Of a DNA stretch of 64,000 nucleotides, positions 33,368 to 42,211 are shown in pieces; the stretch's first letter is position 1, and the number at the start of each line of letters is the position of its first letter. The DNA comes from Streptomyces klenkii. GTDB taxonomy: Bacteria; Actinomycetota; Actinomycetes; Streptomycetales; Streptomycetaceae. The DNA is taken from positions 248,001 to 312,000 of the forward strand of contig NZ_RBAM01000007.1 of NCBI RefSeq assembly GCF_003626645.1, read 5' to 3'. The notes under the pieces were generated by a model. The model was not told the origin of the DNA and did no database searches. It worked only from the letters and a program-made list of their open reading frames with translations. The position numbers and the translations under genes were made by a program.

Positions 33368-34340
33368 ACCCTGGGCGGCCCCGCGGGACGGCCTGCGCGT
33401 CCTCCCCGCCGGCCGCCTCTCCTACGGCATGCAGCTCCCCATCACCTCCCTCAGCACCCTCTACGCCGAGCCCTGGGAGGTCGAGGCCGGCCCCGCCGAG
33501 CTGCGGCGGATCGCCCGCGCGGCCGACCGGCTCGGCTTCGCCTACGTCGCCACCTGCGACCACGTCGCCGTCCCCGCACGGCTGGCCGCCGCCATGGGCA
33601 CCGTCTGGTACGACCCCGTGGCCGCTCTCGCCCACCTCGCCGCCGTCACCGAGCGCGTCCTGCTGCTCAGCCACGTGGCCGTAGCCGCGCTGCGGCACCC
33701 GCTCGCGCTCGCCAAGCAGTACGCGACCGTCGACCGGCTCGCGGAGGGGCGGCTCGTCCTCGGGGTGGGGGCCGGGCACGTCCGGGAGGAGTTCGAGGCG
33801 CTGGGCGTCGACTTCGGGCGGCGCGGCGCGATCCTGGACGAGACGGTCGACGCGCTCAAGGAGGCGCTCGGGCCGTCCGAGTACCCGCAGTACAGCGGAC
33901 GCCGGTTCGCCTTCCGCGGGCTCGGCCAGGCGCCCCGGCCGGTCCGTACGCCGCGGCCGCCCCTGTGGGTCGGCGGCTCCTCACCGGCAGCGCTGCGCCG
34001 GGCGGCGCTCCGGGGCGACGGCTGGCTGTCCCAGGGCGACCGGCGCGAGGAGCTGCCGCAGCGCATCGCCGAGCTGCGGCGGCTGCGCGAGGAGGCCGGC
34101 AGGGACGGGCCCTTCGCGGTCGGGGCGATCTCCGAGGCGCTGTACGTCGGGAGCCCGGCCTGGGACACCGGCGGCCGGACGCTGACCGGTGCGCCGGAGG
34201 CGCTCGCCGAGTCGCTGCGGGCGTACCGGGCGATGGGCGCGGACCAGATCCAGGTGCGGTTCCGCTCGCGCGGCGCGTCCGAACTCCTGGACCAGATGGA
34301 GGCGTTCGCGGAGTCGGTGGCTCCGCTCCTTGCCGGGTAG
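33354..34340 (+). CDS. LLM-class F420-dependent oxidoreductase
   Basis: 328 aa, luciferase-like TIM barrel. Blocks: FAYVATCDHVAVPARL, RVLLLSHVAVAALRHPLALAKQYATVDRLAEGRLVLGVGAGHVREEFEALGV, and PRPPLWVGGSSPAALRRAALRGDGW. The AGWxxEEF-like segment (GAGHVREEFEALG) is usual in F420-utilising members. It starts inside the end of the amidohydrolase gene (14-bp overlap). Probable hydride transfer or Baeyer-Villiger-like oxidation of a pathway intermediate; the substrate is unknown. Confidence 0.88.
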   Translation: MPPDEPWAAPRDGLRVLPAGRLSYGMQLPITSLSTLYAEPWEVEAGPAELRRIARAADRLGFAYVATCDHVAVPARLAAAMGTVWYDPVAALAHLAAVTERVLLLSHVAVAALRHPLALAKQYATVDRLAEGRLVLGVGAGHVREEFEALGVDFGRRGAILDETVDALKEALGPSEYPQYSGRRFAFRGLGQAPRPVRTPRPPLWVGGSSPAALRRAALRGDGWLSQGDRREELPQRIAELRRLREEAGRDGPFAVGAISEALYVGSPAWDTGGRTLTGAPEALAESLRAYRAMGADQIQVRFRSRGASELLDQMEAFAESVAPLLAG

Positions 34341-34400
34341 GGCGGCGGCCGGGAGGCCCTTCGGTGTACGGAGCGGGGTCAGCGGCCTGCGGTGAGCGCC

Positions 34401-34532
34401 GTGCGGAGTGGAGTGAGGGATTTACAGCATGCCGTACGGAGTGGAGTGAGGGTTTTACGGCATGGCGTACGGAGCGGAGTGAGCGATTTACAGCAAGGCG
34501 TCCGGCATGGAGTGAGGGATTTACGGCACGGA
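34401..34532. repeat. 33-bp tandem repeat, four copies
   Basis: Units begin at 34401, 34434, 34467 and 34500, with consensus GTACGGAGTGGAGTGAGGGA then TTTACGGCATGGC. A degenerate half copy precedes them (34366-34385). It lies in the 232-bp gap between the LLM and SDR genes. 33 bp is a multiple of three, so one plus frame reads an 11-residue repeat (VRSGVRDLQHA-like), but that frame has no ribosome-binding site and runs into the SDR gene, so the repeat is treated as non-coding. Confidence 0.85.
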
Positions 34533-34572
34533 GCGAGCGGCGTACATGCAGCGGATGACAGGAGGGGACCTC

Positions 34573-35322
34573 ATGGGCAAGCTGGACGGCCGTGTCGTGC
34601 TCATCACGGGCGCGGCGCGCGGGCAGGGCGAGCAGGAGGCGCGGCTGTTCGCCGCGGAGGGCGCGAAGGTCGTCCTGGCTGACGTCCTGGACGAGCCGGG
34701 CGGCGCCGTGGCGAAGGACCTGGGGCCCGAGGCCGCGGTGTACGTCCACCTCGACGTCGGCGAGGAGGCCGACTGGGCGGTGGCGGTCGCGGTCGCCAAG
34801 GAGACCTTCGGATCGCTCGACGGCCTCGTCAACAACGCCGGGATCCTGCGCCGCACGCGGCTGGTGGACACGTCCCCGCAGGAGTTCGTGGAGGTGTGCC
34901 GGGTCAACCAGCTGGGCACGTTCCTCGGCATGCGCGCGGCCGCCCCCGAGCTGGCCGCTGCGGGCGGCGGCACCATCGTCAACATCTCCTCGTACGCAGC
35001 CCTCGCGGGCATGGCCTCCCTCACCTCCTACGCGGCGTCGAAGGGGGCCGTCCTCGCCATGACGCGCGTGGCGGCCCTGGAGCTGGCGGCGCAGGGCGTA
35101 CGGGTCAACGCCGTCTGCCCGGGCGCGGTCGACACCCCGATGATCGACCAGGAGCGGGCCGCCCTGCTCTGCCGGACGCTGGTGCCCCTGCGTCGGACCG
35201 GGAGGGCGGAGGAGGTGGCGCGGACGGCGCTGTACCTGACGGCGGAGGACTCCTCGTACGTGACGGGGCAGCATTTCGTGGTGGACGGGGGATGGCTGGC
35301 GGGGGTCCCGGTGTTCGGCTGA
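34573..35322 (+). CDS. SDR-family oxidoreductase, 3alpha(20beta)-hydroxysteroid dehydrogenase-like
   Basis: 249 aa from ATG 34573 after AGGAGGGG; the upstream Met at 34546 lies before the ribosome-binding site. Motifs: LITGAARGQGEQEARLF (cofactor), VVLADVLDEPGG (Asp for NAD), NNAG, the Ser-Tyr-Lys triad ISSYAALAGMASLTSYAASKGA, and PGAVDTPMI. VLADVLDEPG...VYVHLDVGEEADW closely resembles the S. exfoliatus 20beta-hydroxysteroid dehydrogenase in memory. It probably oxidises a secondary alcohol on a polycyclic substrate. It follows the LLM gene after the tandem repeat. Confidence 0.88.
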   Translation: MGKLDGRVVLITGAARGQGEQEARLFAAEGAKVVLADVLDEPGGAVAKDLGPEAAVYVHLDVGEEADWAVAVAVAKETFGSLDGLVNNAGILRRTRLVDTSPQEFVEVCRVNQLGTFLGMRAAAPELAAAGGGTIVNISSYAALAGMASLTSYAASKGAVLAMTRVAALELAAQGVRVNAVCPGAVDTPMIDQERAALLCRTLVPLRRTGRAEEVARTALYLTAEDSSYVTGQHFVVDGGWLAGVPVFG

Positions 35323-35450
35323 CTGCTCGGCTGACTGCATGAGTTCGGCTGACGGCCGGAGTCCACCGGAGTCCAGCCGTGCGGGACTCGTGGTCCGCCG
35401 TCGTCTTGACGTTGCCGGGGGCCGGTGCCAGAGTCTCAGCAGCCAGCGAT

Positions 35451-35465
35451 CTGACGGTGCGTCAG
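35451..35465. promoter_or_regulatory. Proposed TetR-regulon operator (copy 8, perfect)
   Basis: CTGACG-GTG-CGTCAG, 12 of 12 arm positions, 37-51 bp upstream of the LLM oxidoreductase start at 35502. Confidence 0.8.
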
Positions 35466-35501
35466 AATTCGGAAACCTGAACGGACGGACGGTGAACCGC
35501 C

Positions 35502-36623
35502 GTGGAATTCGGGATCTTCGTGCAGGGATACGTTCCGGCGAGCCGGCGGCGGGACGATCCCCGGGCCGAGCACCACGCGCTGATGGAGGAGACCGAGTAC
35601 GTCATCCAGGCCGACAAGTCGGGCTTCAAGTACGCCTGGGCCTCCGAGCACCACTTCCTGGACGAGTACTCGCACCTCTCCGCCAACGACGTCTTCCTCG
35701 GCTACCTCGCGCACGCGACCGACCGCATCCACCTCGGCTCCGGCATCTTCAACCCGCTGCCGCAGGTCAACCACCCGGTCAAGGTCGCCGAGAAGGCCGC
35801 CATGCTCGACCACCTCTCCCGCGGCCGCTTCGAGTTCGGCACCGGGCGGGGCGCGGGCAGCCACGAGATCCTCGGGTTCCTGCCGGGCATCACCGACATG
35901 GACCGCACCAAGGAGATCTGGGAGGAGACGATCGCCGAGTTCCCCCGGATGTGGCTCCGGGAGGAGTACCCCGGCTTCGAGGGGAAGCACTGGTCCCTGC
36001 CGCCGCGCAAGGTGCTCCCCAAGCCGTACGGGCCCGCGCACCCGCCCATGTGGTACGCGGCCGGGTCGCCCTCCTCGTACGCGATGGCCGCGCGCAAGGG
36101 GCTCGGAGTCCTGGGCTTCAGCGTGCAGAAGGTCGCCGACATGGAGTGGGTCGTCGACTCGTACAAGACGGCGATCGCGGGCGCCGAGCCCGTCGGCTCG
36201 TACGTCAACGACAACGTCATGGTCACCTCCACCGCTGTCTGCGCGGAGACGCACGCGAAGGCGGTGGAGATCGCGGCCTCGGGCGGGCTGCACTACCTCC
36301 AGTCGCTGCTCTTCCGCTACCACGACACCTTCCCCCGCCCCGAAGGCATCCCGCGCTGGCCGGAACTCCTGCCCGAGTACACCGAGGAGGTCATCGAGCT
36401 CCTCATCGCCGAGGAGCTGATGATCTGCGGCGACCCGGACGAGGTGTTCCGGCAGTGCAAGCGGTGGGAGCAGGCGGGCGCGGACCAGCTGTCGTTCGGG
36501 CTGCCGGTCGGCGTGCCGTACGAGGACACGATGCGGACGATCCGGCTGATCGGAGAGCACGTCATACCGAAGATCGACACGGATCCGGTGCACCGTACGA
36601 CACGGATGCGGCGGGCGGGCTGA
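35502..36623 (+). CDS. LLM-class flavin/F420-dependent oxidoreductase (alkanal monooxygenase-like)
   Basis: 373 aa from GTG 35502. Luciferase-like barrel: GFKYAWASEHHFLDEYSHLSAND (the SEHHF motif of bacterial luciferase-type monooxygenases), IHLGSGIFNPLPQVNHPVKVAEKAAMLDHLSRGRFEFGTGRG, and MWYAAGSPSSYAMAARKGLGVL. The SEHHF motif suggests FMNH2 or F420 use in a monooxygenase. If FMNH2 is used, the flavin reductase at 10293 could be its partner. A probable monocistronic gene under the perfect operator, followed by a hairpin. Confidence 0.88.
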   Translation: MEFGIFVQGYVPASRRRDDPRAEHHALMEETEYVIQADKSGFKYAWASEHHFLDEYSHLSANDVFLGYLAHATDRIHLGSGIFNPLPQVNHPVKVAEKAAMLDHLSRGRFEFGTGRGAGSHEILGFLPGITDMDRTKEIWEETIAEFPRMWLREEYPGFEGKHWSLPPRKVLPKPYGPAHPPMWYAAGSPSSYAMAARKGLGVLGFSVQKVADMEWVVDSYKTAIAGAEPVGSYVNDNVMVTSTAVCAETHAKAVEIAASGGLHYLQSLLFRYHDTFPRPEGIPRWPELLPEYTEEVIELLIAEELMICGDPDEVFRQCKRWEQAGADQLSFGLPVGVPYEDTMRTIRLIGEHVIPKIDTDPVHRTTRMRRAG

Positions 36624-36660
36624 AGGCCGGAGGGCGCCTGTCCGGGCCCTCCCTCGTACA

Positions 36661-36694
36661 CCGGGGCGGCGTCTTCCCGGATCCGCCGCCCCGG
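36661..36694 (+). terminator. Hairpin downstream of the LLM gene
   Basis: CCGGGGCGGCG and CGCCGCCCCGG pair perfectly (11 bp) around a 12-nt loop, 38 bp after the stop codon. Confidence 0.6.
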
Positions 36695-36899
36695 CCCCGG
36701 CCTCCGGCGGATCGCTGCTCACGTGCCCGTTCGGGTGGGCGGGCATTCCGCCGGACCCTCACCGCTCCGGCTGAGCGCCGTTGCGGCGGGAGAGTTCTCC
36801 GGGCCCTTCGTGCCCGTCCGTCCGCAGGCAATTCCGTGCGGGCAATCGTGCGGGCACTTCCGCGTAGGTAATGGTGACCGACAGCAAAGGTGACCTGCC

Positions 36900-38684
36900 A
36901 TGCTCGACCACCTCATCAGACGCGCCACCGTCATCGACGGCACCGGAGCCCCCTCGTACGCCGCCGACATCGGCATCCGGGACGGGCGCATAGCCCTGAT
37001 CCGCCGCCGCTCGCCGTCCCCGGTGCAGGCCGGCGGCCGGGTGGGGGAGCGGGCCCGCACCGAGGAGGACGCCTCCGGCCTCGTCCTCGCCCCCGGCTTC
37101 GTCGACCCGCACACCCACTACGACGCCCAGCTCTTCTGGGACCCGTACGCGACCCCGTCCCTGAGCCACGGCGTCACCACGGTCGTCGGCGGCAACTGCG
37201 GCTTCAGCCTCGCGCCCCTGCACCCCGACCGGCCCGCCGACGCCGACTACACGCGGCGCATGCTGAGCAAGGTCGAGGGCATGTCGCTCGCCGCCCTGGA
37301 GGAGGGCGCGCCCTGGAACTGGTCGTCCTTCGGGGAGTACCTGGGCGCGCTGGACGGGCGGATCGCCGTCAACGCCGGGTTCATGGCCGGGCACTGCGCC
37401 CTGCGCCGCTGCGCGATGGGCCCGGACGCCGTCGGCGGGCAGCCCGACGCGAAGCAACTGCGGCACATGACGGCCCTCCTGCACGAGGCCATGGAGGCGG
37501 GCGCCTGGGGCCTGTCCACCACGCAGTCGTCCACCCACTCCGACGGCGACGGCCGCCCCGTGGCCTCCCGGCACGCGCGGCCCGCCGAACTGCTCGCGCT
37601 CGCGGCGGCCGTCGGCGAGCACGAGGGCACCCAGATCGAGGCGATCGTCGCCGGCTGCCTCGACCGCTTCGACGACGCCGAGATCGACCTGCTGACGGAC
37701 ATGAGCACGGCCGCCGGCCGCCCCCTCAACTGGAACGTCCTCACCATCGACGCCGCCGAGCCCGGACGCGTGCCCCGCCAGCTCGCCGCGAGCGAGCGGG
37801 CCCGCGCCGCGGGCGGCCGCATCGTCGCCCTGACGATGCCCATCCTCACGCCCATGAACATGTCCCTGGGGACCTTCTGCGCACTGAACCTCATCCCCGG
37901 CTGGGGCGAAATCCTCGCCCTGCCCGTGCCCCACCGCATCACCGCCCTGCGCGACACGGCCGTCCAGGCCGACATGCTGCGCCGCGCCCGCAGCCGCGAG
38001 GCGGGCGTCTTCCGCCGCCTGGCCGACTTCGCGCGCTACGTGATCGGTGACACGTACGCGAAGGAGAACGACGGCCTGACCGGGCGGGTGGTGGCCGACA
38101 TCGCCGCAGAGCGCGGCCTGGATCCCTTCGCGTGCCTGGTGGAGATCTGCGCGGCCGACGAACTGCGCACCGTCCTGTGGCCGATGCCCACGGACAACGA
38201 CCCCGCCAGCTGGGAGCTGCGCCGGAGCACGTGGGAGCACCCCGACGTGCTGCTGGGCGGCTCCGACGCGGGGGCGCACCTGGACCGGATGTGCGGAGCC
38301 CCGTACACGACGCGCTTCCTCGGCGACTGCCTGCGGGGCCGCAAGCTGGTGCCGGTCGAGCGCGCCGTGCAGATGCTGACGGACGACCCGGCGCGGCTGT
38401 TCGGCCTGCGCGGCCGCGGCCGCATCGCCGAGGGGTACGCGGCCGACCTCGTCCTCTTCGACCCCGGCCGCATCGACGCCGGCCCGGCCACGCTCGTCCA
38501 CGACCTGCCGGGCGACGGGCCGCGGCTGGACTCGCGGGCGGTGGGCGTGGTGAGTGTACGGGTCAACGGAGTGGAGACGGTGCGGCACGACGTGATGACG
38601 GGGGCGCTGCCGGGGACGGTGCTGCGGTCGGGGAGGGACACGGAGACGGTCGGGACGGGAAATTTTCGAACCGGAAAATTCTGA
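36900..38684 (+). CDS. Amidohydrolase family 3 / N-acyl-D-amino-acid deacylase-like protein
   Basis: 594 aa from ATG 36900 (AAAGGTG upstream). Metal-binding motif DPHTHYDAQLFWDPYATPSLSHGVTTVVGGNCGFSLAPL is diagnostic of the D-aminoacylase branch of the amidohydrolase superfamily. Further blocks are GGSDAGAHLDRMCGAPYTTRFLG and the C-terminal DDPARLFGLRGRGRIAEGYAADLVLFDP. It would hydrolyse an amide or cyclic imide. Similar genes often sit in actinobacterial sterol-like loci with no known role. No operator was seen in its 276-bp upstream gap, so its regulation is open. Confidence 0.87.
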   Translation: MLDHLIRRATVIDGTGAPSYAADIGIRDGRIALIRRRSPSPVQAGGRVGERARTEEDASGLVLAPGFVDPHTHYDAQLFWDPYATPSLSHGVTTVVGGNCGFSLAPLHPDRPADADYTRRMLSKVEGMSLAALEEGAPWNWSSFGEYLGALDGRIAVNAGFMAGHCALRRCAMGPDAVGGQPDAKQLRHMTALLHEAMEAGAWGLSTTQSSTHSDGDGRPVASRHARPAELLALAAAVGEHEGTQIEAIVAGCLDRFDDAEIDLLTDMSTAAGRPLNWNVLTIDAAEPGRVPRQLAASERARAAGGRIVALTMPILTPMNMSLGTFCALNLIPGWGEILALPVPHRITALRDTAVQADMLRRARSREAGVFRRLADFARYVIGDTYAKENDGLTGRVVADIAAERGLDPFACLVEICAADELRTVLWPMPTDNDPASWELRRSTWEHPDVLLGGSDAGAHLDRMCGAPYTTRFLGDCLRGRKLVPVERAVQMLTDDPARLFGLRGRGRIAEGYAADLVLFDPGRIDAGPATLVHDLPGDGPRLDSRAVGVVSVRVNGVETVRHDVMTGALPGTVLRSGRDTETVGTGNFRTGKF

Positions 38685-38879
38685 ATGCGGACAAAAGGGG
38701 TGGAGCTTCGGTTCTCGCACTACGGGGGAAGCCCCGGACGGCCTTGCTGTTACCGGTCGTAACGCATGAAGAGCCTTCGTTTGCCAGGTCAACTTGCCTG
38801 TAGTGTCGGGAAGTTCAAGGTCCAGTTTCTGGACTCGAAGGCTCCGGATGCGGAAACAGCACCACCTACCGTCCTGCCC

Positions 38880-40445
38880 ATGGTTCAGGCAGACCCGCGG
38901 CCCCAGGCCGGAGACACGGTAGTGAGCGTCGCCGAGAGCACCGGCGCGCGCCAGGGCAAGGGCCTCAGCGGCAACTCCGTGGGCCTGCTGGGCAGTGCCG
39001 TCATCGGCATCTCCACCGTCGCCCCCGTCTACTGCCTGACCTCCACCCTCGGCCCCACCGCAGGCCAGGTCGGTGTCCAGATGCCCGCCGTCTTCCTCGC
39101 CGGCTTCCTGCCGATGCTGCTGGTCGCCTTCGCGTACCGGGAGCTGAACAAGGCCGTCCCCGACTGCGGCACGTCCTTCACGTGGACGGTGCAGGCGTTC
39201 GGGCCGCGCGTCGGCTGGATGTGCGGCTGGGGGCTCGTGATCGCCACGATCATCGTCCTGTCGAACCTCGCGGGCGTGGCGACGTCCTTCTTCTACCTCC
39301 TCCTCGGGCAGCTCACGGGCAGCGACGGTGTGGCCGCCCTGGACGGCAACCGTCCCGTGCACGTGGCGACGTGCCTCGCCTTCATCGCCGTGGCGACGGC
39401 CATCAGCTACCGCGGCATGACCGCGACGAAGGGCGTGCAGTACGCGCTGGTCGCCCTGCAACTCGCCGTCCTGGCCGTCTTCGTGGCGATGGCCCTGACC
39501 AAGGCCCGCTCGGGCGACCTGCCCGGCTCCATCGCCTTCTCCTGGACCTGGCTGAACCCCTTCGCCGTGCAGTCCTTCGCCGCCTTCACGGCGGGCCTCT
39601 CGCTGTCCATCTTCATGTTCTGGGGCTGGGACGCGTGCCTGACCGTCAACGAGGAGACGCAGGGCAGCGCGAAGACCCCCGGCCGGGCCGCGCTCCTCGC
39701 CATGGTCGTCCTCGTCGGCTCGTACCTGCTGACCGGCGTCGCCGCCCAGATGTTCGCCGGAACGGGTCAGGAGGGCACCGGCCTCGGCAACCCCGACACC
39801 GCCGGCAACGTCTTCGCCGCGCTCGCCGACCCGGTCATGGGCACGGCCCTGGGCGTGCTGCTGTTCGTGGCCGTCCTGGCCTCGGCCGCCGCCAGCCTCC
39901 AGACGACGTTCCTGCCCGTCGCCCGCACGGTGCTGGCCATGAGCGCCTACGAGGCCCTGCCGCCGTCCTTCGCCCGCATCCACCCGCGCTTCAAGTCCCC
40001 GGGCCGGGCCACGGTCGCCGCCGGCATCGCCACCGGCGTCTTCTACGCGGTCATGAGCTTCCTCAGTGAGAACGTCCTCATCGACACGATCTACGCCCTG
40101 GGGCTGATGATTTGCTTCTACTACTCGATCACGGCGTTCGCGTGCGCGTGGTACTTCCGCGGCGAACTGCGCCGCTCGGTGCGGGACGCCCTCTTCAAGG
40201 GCGTGTTCCCGGTGCTGGGAGGGGTCCTGCTGGCGGCCGTGTTCGGTAAGACGCTGTGCGACATGTGGGACCCGTCCTACGGGAGCGGCAGCTCGGTGCT
40301 GGGCGTCGGCTCGGTCTTCGTGATCGGCGTGGGGCTGCTGCTGGTGGGCGTCGTGCTGATGCTGGCGATGCGGCGCCGCAGCCCGGCGTTCTTCCGGGGC
40401 GAGGTGCTGACGCGGTCGACGCCGGCGCTGGTGGTGGAGGAGTAG
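38880..40445 (+). CDS. APC-family amino acid/polyamine permease
   Basis: 521 aa if started at ATG 38880 (no ribosome-binding site; GTG codons just downstream are alternatives). About twelve hydrophobic segments with the APC signature near the first two: NSVGLLGSAVIGISTVAPVYCLTSTLG, then FLPMLLVAFAYRELNKAVPDCGTSFTWTVQAFGPRVGWMCGW. The conserved Glu/Gly-rich loops around TM6-8 (FWGWDACLTVNEETQGSAKTPGRAA) are present. Likely imports an amino acid or amine with protons. No clear link to the catabolic locus. Confidence 0.88.
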   Translation: MVQADPRPQAGDTVVSVAESTGARQGKGLSGNSVGLLGSAVIGISTVAPVYCLTSTLGPTAGQVGVQMPAVFLAGFLPMLLVAFAYRELNKAVPDCGTSFTWTVQAFGPRVGWMCGWGLVIATIIVLSNLAGVATSFFYLLLGQLTGSDGVAALDGNRPVHVATCLAFIAVATAISYRGMTATKGVQYALVALQLAVLAVFVAMALTKARSGDLPGSIAFSWTWLNPFAVQSFAAFTAGLSLSIFMFWGWDACLTVNEETQGSAKTPGRAALLAMVVLVGSYLLTGVAAQMFAGTGQEGTGLGNPDTAGNVFAALADPVMGTALGVLLFVAVLASAAASLQTTFLPVARTVLAMSAYEALPPSFARIHPRFKSPGRATVAAGIATGVFYAVMSFLSENVLIDTIYALGLMICFYYSITAFACAWYFRGELRRSVRDALFKGVFPVLGGVLLAAVFGKTLCDMWDPSYGSGSSVLGVGSVFVIGVGLLLVGVVLMLAMRRRSPAFFRGEVLTRSTPALVVEE

Positions 40446-40519
40446 GGCGGGCTGCGGCGCGGGCCCCGGCGCGGGCGGCGCCCGCACACTGTGCGCCTCT
40501 TGCGTACATCGTTCCGTCA

Positions 40520-40538
40520 TGCGTACAGTGTTCGCATC
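40520..40538. promoter_or_regulatory. 19-bp near-perfect palindrome (TetR-type operator) before the serine hydrolase gene
   Basis: ATGCGTACAGTGTTCGCAT pairs at eight of nine arm positions around a central G. A TTGCGTAC at 40501 and its inverted form GTACGCAA at 40551 flank it. Centre about 54 bp upstream of the start codon. Confidence 0.6.
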
Positions 40539-40582
40539 GAGAGGGCGTCGTACGCAACGTCCGCAACGGGGTGGGAGCTGGC

Positions 40583-42037
40583 ATGCCGAAGAACGTGAGC
40601 TGGGACGAGCAGGGCAACTGGGAAGCCAAGGGCGACTGGGGGACCAGGGACTCGGCGGGCAAGAAGCTGGACCTCGCCCACTGGCAGAACCGCCTCGACG
40701 TCCTGCGCGCCAAGCACCACGTCCCGGGCGCGTCCCTCGCGATCCTCGTGGACGGAACCGTCCACGAACTGGCCAGCGGTGTCCTCCACCGCGGTACGGG
40801 CGTGACGGCGACGACCGACTCGGTCTACCAGATGGGCTCGATCGCCAAGATCTACACGGCCACCCTGATCATGCGGCTCGCCGAATCGGGCCGGCTGGAC
40901 CTGGACGCGCCGGTCATCGACGTGCTGCCGGAGTTCTCGGTCGCCGACCCCGAGGCCACCAGGGCGATCACCACGCGCCAGCTGCTCAGCCACACCAGCG
41001 GTCTCACCTGCGACTTCACTTACGACAGCGGGCGCGGCGACGACTGCCTCGCCAAGTACGTCGAGGCCGCGAAGGGCGTGGCGCTCGACTGCCCGCCCGG
41101 CACCGCGATTTCGTACAGCAGCGTCGGGTACAACGTGCTCGGCAGGATCGTCGAGGTGGTGACGGGCCAGGTCTGGGACGAGGCCCTGAAGGACCTGCTC
41201 CTCACCCCGCTCGGTCTCACGCACACGATGACGCTTCCCGAGGAGGCGCTGCGGTTCCGTGCGGCGATGGGGCACCTGGGCGAGGCGGGCCAGGACCCGG
41301 ACCCGGCACCGTCCTGGGACCTGATGCCGCGCTCGGCGGGCCCCTACGGCAGGGTCATCGCCACTGCGGGGGACGTCGCGCGGCTCGCGCAGATGCACCT
41401 CAACGGCGGTGTGGCGCAGGACGGCACGCGCGTGCTCTCCGAGGAGACGGCCGCGCTGATGCAGCAGCGCGTGGTCGACTCCCCCGACAAGTGGACCGTC
41501 AGCGCGGACGGCTGGGGCCTGGGCTGGACCTTGTACGACTGGAACGGCGTCCAGGGATACGGGCACGACGGCGCCTCGATCGGGCAGTACGGCTATCTGC
41601 GCGTGGTGCCGTCGGCGGGCGTCGCGGTCGTGCTGCTCACCAACGGCGGCGGTGCGCGCGAACTGTACGCGGCGCTCTACCGGGAACTCCTCGCCGAGCT
41701 GGCCGGGGTGACGATGCCGGAGCCCTTCGCCCCGCCGGCCCGGCCGCCCGTGGTCGACTTCGCGCCGCTCGTCGGTACGTACCGGCGCGAGGGAGTGGTC
41801 ATCACGGTGACCGAGCGGGACGGTGCGGGCCACGCGGTGTACGAGTTCGTCGACGGGATGAAGGACTTCTCCGAGCCCCTGGACATAGACCTGGTGCCGG
41901 TGACGGAGACGGTCTTCGCCGGCACCGGAGTGGGTGCGGCGTTCAGCGAGGACTACATGCCCGTGGTCTTCTCCACGCTGGAGGACGGCACGGCCTGCGT
42001 CTACATCGGCATGCGCTGCGGGCCCAAGGTCGCCTAG
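40583..42037 (+). CDS. Serine hydrolase, class C beta-lactamase/esterase family
   Basis: 484 aa from ATG 40583 (GGGAGC upstream). The active-site set is visible: SxxK in MGSIAKIYTATLI, the YxN-like block SYSSVGYNVLG (the usual Asn is Ser) and HxG in GYGHDGASIGQYG. A C-terminal beta domain of about 120 residues (PLVGTYRREGVVITVTERDG) is typical of the peptidase S12/EstB group. No signal peptide, so a cytoplasmic esterase or peptidase is more likely than a penicillin-degrading enzyme. A strong palindrome upstream points to specific repression. Confidence 0.88.
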   Translation: MPKNVSWDEQGNWEAKGDWGTRDSAGKKLDLAHWQNRLDVLRAKHHVPGASLAILVDGTVHELASGVLHRGTGVTATTDSVYQMGSIAKIYTATLIMRLAESGRLDLDAPVIDVLPEFSVADPEATRAITTRQLLSHTSGLTCDFTYDSGRGDDCLAKYVEAAKGVALDCPPGTAISYSSVGYNVLGRIVEVVTGQVWDEALKDLLLTPLGLTHTMTLPEEALRFRAAMGHLGEAGQDPDPAPSWDLMPRSAGPYGRVIATAGDVARLAQMHLNGGVAQDGTRVLSEETAALMQQRVVDSPDKWTVSADGWGLGWTLYDWNGVQGYGHDGASIGQYGYLRVVPSAGVAVVLLTNGGGARELYAALYRELLAELAGVTMPEPFAPPARPPVVDFAPLVGTYRREGVVITVTERDGAGHAVYEFVDGMKDFSEPLDIDLVPVTETVFAGTGVGAAFSEDYMPVVFSTLEDGTACVYIGMRCGPKVA

Positions 42038-42113
42038 GGCGCCTAGGAGGGATGGCGGCCGGGAACGGCAGGGGGTGCGGGTGGAGGTGCGGGCGCGGGT
42101 TTCTCGCTGAAGT

Positions 42114-42140
42114 TGTCACATTCCACCGGTCCGATCCGTC
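42114..42140 (+). promoter_or_regulatory. ECF41-type promoter of the AhpD-like gene
   Basis: TGTCACA, exactly 16 bases, then CGTC: the full published ECF41 consensus. It lies 72 bp upstream of the AhpD-like start, and an ECF41 sigma gene is encoded 2.4 kb away. Confidence 0.85.
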
Positions 42141-42211
42141 ATGGAAGTGATGGAAGGCAAGGACGGCGGCGGCAGCGGCAAGCACGCCGACGGGACACGG
42201 AGGATTTGATC

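Noticed and set aside
34392..34682. Open frame translating the 33-bp repeats as 11-residue units
   Set aside because: No ribosome-binding site, runs out of frame into the SDR gene; the repeat is in an intergenic gap and reads open in several frames.
1..38684. Whole locus as a classical cholesterol catabolic cluster
   Set aside because: No KshA/KshB, HsaA-D, IpdA/B or Mce genes and no KstR-type operators were seen; only individual enzymes resemble that pathway.
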